Assembly (NCBI GenBank): GCA_013297755.1
Contig: JAAFIH010000006.1
Location: 20,792 to 84,791 of the forward strand
Source of the DNA: Cytophagales bacterium
GTDB lineage: Bacteria > Bacteroidota > Bacteroidia > Cytophagales > UBA9547
Direction: 5' to 3'
Length of the DNA: 64,000 nucleotides
Shown here: piece after piece, positions 62,001 to 64,000 of the stretch
Numbering within the stretch: the stretch's first letter is position 1
Layout of the letters: the number at the start of each line of letters is the position of its first letter
Made by a program: the position numbers and the translations under genes
The notes under the pieces: generated by a model
The model's database searches: none
What the model was told of the DNA's origin: nothing
The model's input: the letters and a program-made list of their open reading frames with translations, nothing else

Positions 62001-64000
62001 CACTGTGGCCATGCTTCCACAAGTGCCATTAGAGCCTGTAATCGTGTAGGTAGCTGTTGTTGTTGCTATAAATGCTAATGCATTATTTGCTATTCCATTG
62101 ATGGTATAGGTGTTCGCTCCTAGTCCTGCAATGGTTACTGGTGTGCCAAAACATACTGCATTGCTTGGTGCTATTGTGCCTGTTACCGTTGGGATGCCCA
62201 ATACTGTAACTATGCTTGTAGCTGTGTTTACGCAACTATTAGCATCTGTACCTGTTACTATATACGTTTGGGTAGTGGCAGGATTTACCGTTATCGCACT
62301 GGTGGTACTGCCATTGTTCCAACTATAATTTGCTGCTCCATTGGCTGACATGGTCGCTGACTGGCCTTGACAAATTGGGGTAGTATTGCCTGTGATATTT
62401 ATCGTTGGTAGATTATTTACTGTAAGATTTACTGTATTTGTATTGCTACATCCATTTGCATCTGTACCTGTTACTGTATATGTGTTGGTGATATTTGGGC
62501 TTTGGCTTGTGCCATTGGTTACGCCATTTGTCCAAATGTAACTATTAGCTAATGCTCCAAAACCGTTAAATGTGGTCGTTTGGCCAATACATATTGTGGC
62601 TGGTGTGGCTGTGGCGGTTATGTTTGGAAGTGAATTTACGGTAACAGTTATTATCGCACTACTTTGACATCCGTTAAAATCAGTACCAACAACACTAAAA
62701 GATTGATTTATATTTGGAGTTACTACAATAGATTGGTTTGGATTTACACCCCACACATAAGTTAAAGCTCCATTTCCAGTAAGGGTAGTAGACTGCCCGA
62801 TACAAATTTTTGCAACTCCTGAAATACTAACATTTGGTAACTGATTTACAATTAAAGTGATTTGAGAAGATATTGCAGAACCTGCTAAACCAGAAACCGA
62901 AACAAAATAAATTTCATTATTAGTAATATTATTAATAATATAGGTTGAAGAAATTGCACCTGGAATAAGGTTATTGTCTTTGTACCATTGGTAGGTCAAG
63001 TTATTGCCTGTGGCGGTTACTGATAATGGTATCGTTACGCCTGAGCACACCGTTTGGCCTGTGCTTTGGGCTACTATGTTCGTTGCTTGGGGTACTATCG
63101 TTAAGGTGCCTGGATTTACGACTAGGTTGTAATTGCTCAATACTGCTCCTAATACGGTTGCATTGATTGGATATGTACCTACTGGACTTGCATTGGTGGC
63201 TGTGGTGGCATAGTTGTACGTTAACATGTCTGGGAATATCAAACCTGCAATCGATGAGGTCAATGCTGGTACATTGTCGCCTTGTGTCATGCTTTGGTTT
63301 GATACTTGTACCGTAAGATTGGCCTTGGTTATCGTTATCGTATATCCTCGTGTGGCTGTGCAGCTGCCTATATTACTGCTGCCTGTTACACTAAAGTTAT
63401 ACGTTCCTACTACTGTGCCTAATCCTGTCAATGCTCCTGTGCTATTGTTTAAGGTTATGCCATTAGGTAATGTGCCATTGCTTATTGCAAAGGTGCTTGG
63501 ACTTAATGTTGCTGTGATTATGTCGTTGTAATTGGCTCTATACTCGTTTTGGGTTGTAACCAACGCTCCTAAACTTTGGGTATTGACTTGTATATTGATA
63601 TTATTTGAGGCTACAGTACCCCCTAAACCTGTTACGGATACAAAGTATAGGCCTGTTGTAGTGGCTGTTACATTGGTTAGTGTAAGTAGGGTGCTTGTTT
63701 GGCCTGATATGATTGCATTGTCTTTGTACCATTGGTAGGTTAAGTTATTGCCTGTGGCGGTTACTGATAATGGTATCGTTACGCCTGAGCATACCGTTTG
63801 GCCTGTGGTTTGGGCTACTATGTTCGTTGCTTGGGGTACTATCGTTAATGTGCCTGCGTTTACGACTAGGTTATAATTGCTCAATACTGCTCCTAATACG
63901 GTTGCATTGATTGGGTATGTACCTACTGGACTTGCATTGGTAGCTGTGGTGGCATAGTTGTATGTTACCGCATCTGGGTTTATCAAGCCTGCAATCGATG
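56052..64000 (-). CDS. Giant secreted adhesin-like protein with T9SS type B C-terminus (5' end outside the window)
   Basis: At least 2,644 codons; the frame is open at the window edge (SIAGLINPDAVTY continues upstream), so the start and signal peptide are not seen. From the visible N-terminal side: MBG-type and Ig-like repeats (residues about 1-420), an array of Ig/PKD-like modules built from 217-residue units (about 450-1300), further Ig-like and eight or so MBG-type domains (about 1450-2150), a linker, a GEVED domain (about 2420-2550, with ALWIDYDNNGSFND and GETEDYMVF) and a gliding-motility-type T9SS type B sorting domain (NLLSPNNDGKNDIF ... to the end). Such proteins reach the surface and serve adhesion or gliding. 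No catalytic domain was recognised. Confidence 0.92.
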   Translation of the reverse strand, partial: SIAGLINPDAVTYNYATTATNASPVGTYPINATVLGAVLSNYNLVVNAGTLTIVPQATNIVAQTTGQTVCSGVTIPLSVTATGNNLTYQWYKDNAIISGQTSTLLTLTNVTATTTGLYFVSVTGLGGTVASNNINIQVNTQSLGALVTTQNEYRANYNDIITATLSPSTFAISNGTLPNGITLNNSTGALTGLGTVVGTYNFSVTGSSNIGSCTATRGYTITITKANLTVQVSNQSMTQGDNVPALTSSIAGLIFPDMLTYNYATTATNASPVGTYPINATVLGAVLSNYNLVVNPGTLTIVPQATNIVAQSTGQTVCSGVTIPLSVTATGNNLTYQWYKDNNLIPGAISSTYIINNITNNEIYFVSVSGLAGSAISSQITLIVNQLPNVSISGVAKICIGQSTTLTGNGALTYVWGVNPNQSIVVTPNINQSFSVVGTDFNGCQSSAIITVTVNSLPNITATATPATICIGQTTTFNGFGALANSYIWTNGVTNGTSQSPNITNTYTVTGTDANGCSNTNTVNLTVNNLPTINITGNTTPICQGQSATMSANGAANYSWNNGSTTSAITVNPATTQTYIVTGTDANSCVNTATSIVTVLGIPTVTGTIAPSNAVCFGTPVTIAGLGANTYTINGIANNALAFIATTTATYTITGSNGTCGSMATVITLTVNQLPNVTATATPATICIGETTTFNGFGALANSYIWTNGVTNGTSQSPNTTNTYTVTGTDANGCSNTNTVNLTVNNLPTINISGNTTPICQGQSATLTANGAANYSWNNGSTTSAITVNPATTQTYIVTGTDANSCVNTAQSIVTVLGIPTITGTIAPSNAVCFGTPVTIAGLGADTYTINGIANNALAFIANTTATYTITGSNGTCGSMATEVTLTVNQLPNITATATPATICIGQTTTFNGFGALANSYIWTNGVTNGTSQSPNITNTYTVTGTDANGCSNTNTVNLTVNNLPTINITGNSTPICQGQSATLTANGAANYTWNNGSTTSAITVNPATTQTYIVTGTDANSCVNTAQSIVTVLGIPTVTGTIAPSNAVCFGTPVTIAGLGADTYTINGIANNALAFIANTTATYTITGSNGTCGSMATEVTLTVNQLPNITATATPATICIGQTTTFNGFGALANSYIWTNGVTNGTSQSPNITNTYTVTGTDANGCSNTNTVNLTVNNLPTINITGNTTPICQGQSATMSANGAANYSWNNGSTTSAITVNPATTQTYIVTGTDANSCVNTATSIVTVLGIPTVTGTIAPSNAVCFGTPVTIAGLGADTYTINGIANNALAFIATTSGSYLIEGSNGSCGNGFGSVSLTVNQLPSITILGANATICQTQSTSLSAIGAVSYIWSNNSTTSAIVVSPALTQAYTVTGIDVNGCSATSNTNITVNEVPTITLSNAGAICLGQSFGITASGLNIGSYSWNNGENTASILVSPAITSSYRVTATGINGCATFVGTTVSVNTLPVFANITSSTIYKTNYNQSIGSNTQTYTLTGGNLPLGMTLSNNGIISGASTAVGNYNFTITGGLGNCTATRAYTITVNPALLSVSVNNASIFQFEALPAQSVYRNVTTGLASGESINVTYLLNVANSNIIGNYTITPIVSGSTLGNYMVTTVAGTLQILSPQQLSVRVADVVREYGNPDPVFVGTVLGINPSQPNIVVSYYTNTSPTSPFGTYPILATITGSDAFRYSLTSNTVGGLTIRTRRLIVRTNDFSLADGQPFPADFPTTITGLLSGSLPKITFDTELIPGETNKFNIIPEIEGIDLNLYSLVLFPGILTIRPGITVIGDNFSRNYGQANPVFSGQVLGVKNADPYVYVTFKTNANPNSPVGDYSVFPIITGSDAAKYGFVTVLGVASVTKANLTVAAANLSRVENNTNPFEFRPVFTGLVNNDLIQVDFSTDAPDVSTTGTNFSIFPAPSGTALLNYNVTTVSGRLQILASVPDPVAITITAGNFSRKYGEADGQYGFETTGTINSNDNISISIQSNASLSSPIGDIYTLTPIISGTDAYKYIFTTVAGKLTIEKNTVTIKALDYTREYGEDNPTFFNVSIAGLRNGDQILAYAYVNENQFSNAGTYPILTQTVGNVSSNYDLQTIAGTLTIDKASLTVIGGIFERMYNQPNPDLVYNIIGYKGADQISDIDKLPVGQTLAILTSPVQSAPYTVIYSQAQDNNYLFVYTEGSIKINPATQSIVGFNSFARVKTGESVTLTANATSGLPIEVSTKDATIVQNVGLLMNGQKDGITTVKLIQQGDNNYLPADSVFITIVSTSTGIKTTTLIGMFGSRSMFKGVQSTFQSTEVPGYKYVWSYRPSSFVPQNINWVNPQDTLTPKVSIVFPANIDVTLPSQDSARVYMGDIICMVYDDLGNLSKVNTLPLMLNVDAQAAVNAQLAQTLAVLECPPAVSNCNKTFISTFNFGKRVNDESKDKTDKSCNGGFTDFTTSGKIDTLIMGNAYNFKIGATVAANTSSLIFFALWIDYDNNGSFNDPDDFIRASSEATNLYEIKSMAIRINDKYEGPRRVRISMKTSKISPNESCMVEGVVGETEDYMVFLKKPQALEIANLLSPNNDGKNDIFIVKGINPKMTNKLTIMDRDGVIKYETEDYQNDFDGNNPDHYLHDGTYYYFFSHGEDMLKGFFELRRK
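60110..62640 (-). repeat. Four 651-bp tandem repeats inside the giant gene
   Basis: Marker GTGGCGGTTA occurs at 60658, 61309, 61960 and 62611, exactly 651 bases (217 codons) apart. Each unit encodes three Ig-like modules with the openings ATATPATICIGQTT, NLPTINITGNTTPICQGQSA and GTIAPSNAVCFGTPV. Identity between units is very high at the DNA level, so recent expansion or gene conversion is likely, and unit number may vary between strains. Confidence 0.9.
62980..63990 (-). repeat. 744-bp repeat pair at the visible N-terminal side of the giant gene
   Basis: The block containing TTATTGCCTGTGGCGGTTAC occurs at 63001 and again at 63745, 744 bases (248 codons) apart. It encodes one Ig-like plus one MBG-type module. 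The second copy runs off the window, so more units may follow. Confidence 0.85.

Noticed and set aside
60178..63910. Several plus-strand frames of 65-105 codons within the giant minus-strand gene
   Set aside because: They repeat every 651 bases exactly as the coding repeats do, so they are shadow frames of the adhesin.

Overview
The window is a low-GC chromosome segment from a member of the Bacteroidota. The signs are a SusC/SusD pair, proteins with type IX secretion system (T9SS) type A and type B C-terminal signals, lipoproteins with acidic surface-export signals, TTTG-N(about 20)-TAnnTTTG promoters, almost no Shine-Dalgarno sites, and outer-membrane families of the DUF5723 and DUF6089 kind. 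A cytophagal or saprospirian-type free-living bacterium fits best; the genus cannot be fixed from this sequence.

The main feature is 0.5-24 kb, which reads as a complete cyanophycin utilisation locus. A SusC/SusD uptake pair (771-5360) is followed by a T9SS-secreted surface protein (5488-7491). Three different S51-family cyanophycinases come next, each with its own sorting signal: T9SS, surface lipoprotein and plain signal peptide (7725-11792). Then come a YfcC-type inner-membrane carrier, an isoaspartyl peptidase that would split beta-Asp-Arg, an arginine-dihydrolase-like enzyme, an arginine deiminase, glutamate-semialdehyde dehydrogenase (pruA) and ornithine aminotransferase (rocD). In order: polymer to beta-Asp-Arg dipeptides outside the cell, import, Asp + Arg, then ornithine, glutamate semialdehyde and glutamate. 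I know of no described cyanophycin locus with this SusCD/T9SS build. The catabolic genes are interrupted by small selfish or defence modules: an MNT/HEPN pair, an ATPase + TOPRIM-like DUF4276 pair flanked by 50-bp direct repeats and pruA 5' fragments, a Phd/PIN toxin-antitoxin pair and a broken four-helix-bundle gene. Arrays of about 9-bp repeats sit in several of the gaps.

24-37 kb holds a Cache-GAF sensor without an output domain, terD, mnmE, and a rearranged patch where the 3' end of mnmE and the downstream lipoprotein gene are duplicated. The first copy of the lipoprotein gene is split by a roughly 1.06-kb insert carrying a dinD-like gene, and a broken YoeB toxin lies nearby. rsmH and a CusA/CusB-type metal efflux pair follow on the minus strand.

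37.8-41.7 kb is a restriction-modification island: XRE regulator, two C5-cytosine methyltransferases, an HNH nuclease, a DUF3883 (PD-(D/E)xK-like) protein, a small Cys-rich protein and an 87-bp GC-rich structured element. hemL follows.

43.7-56 kb has a minus-strand envelope operon (OmpA/PD40 protein, DUF5723 protein, lipoprotein), an orphan receiver + Hpt pair, two secreted/outer-membrane proteins, a TIGR02757 protein and moaA. Nearly 1 kb of repeat-bearing non-coding DNA comes next, including a MITE-like element also found at 43.5 kb. The window ends inside a giant minus-strand T9SS type B adhesin-like gene (more than 2,640 codons) with four 651-bp tandem repeats. No tRNA, rRNA or CRISPR array was seen.
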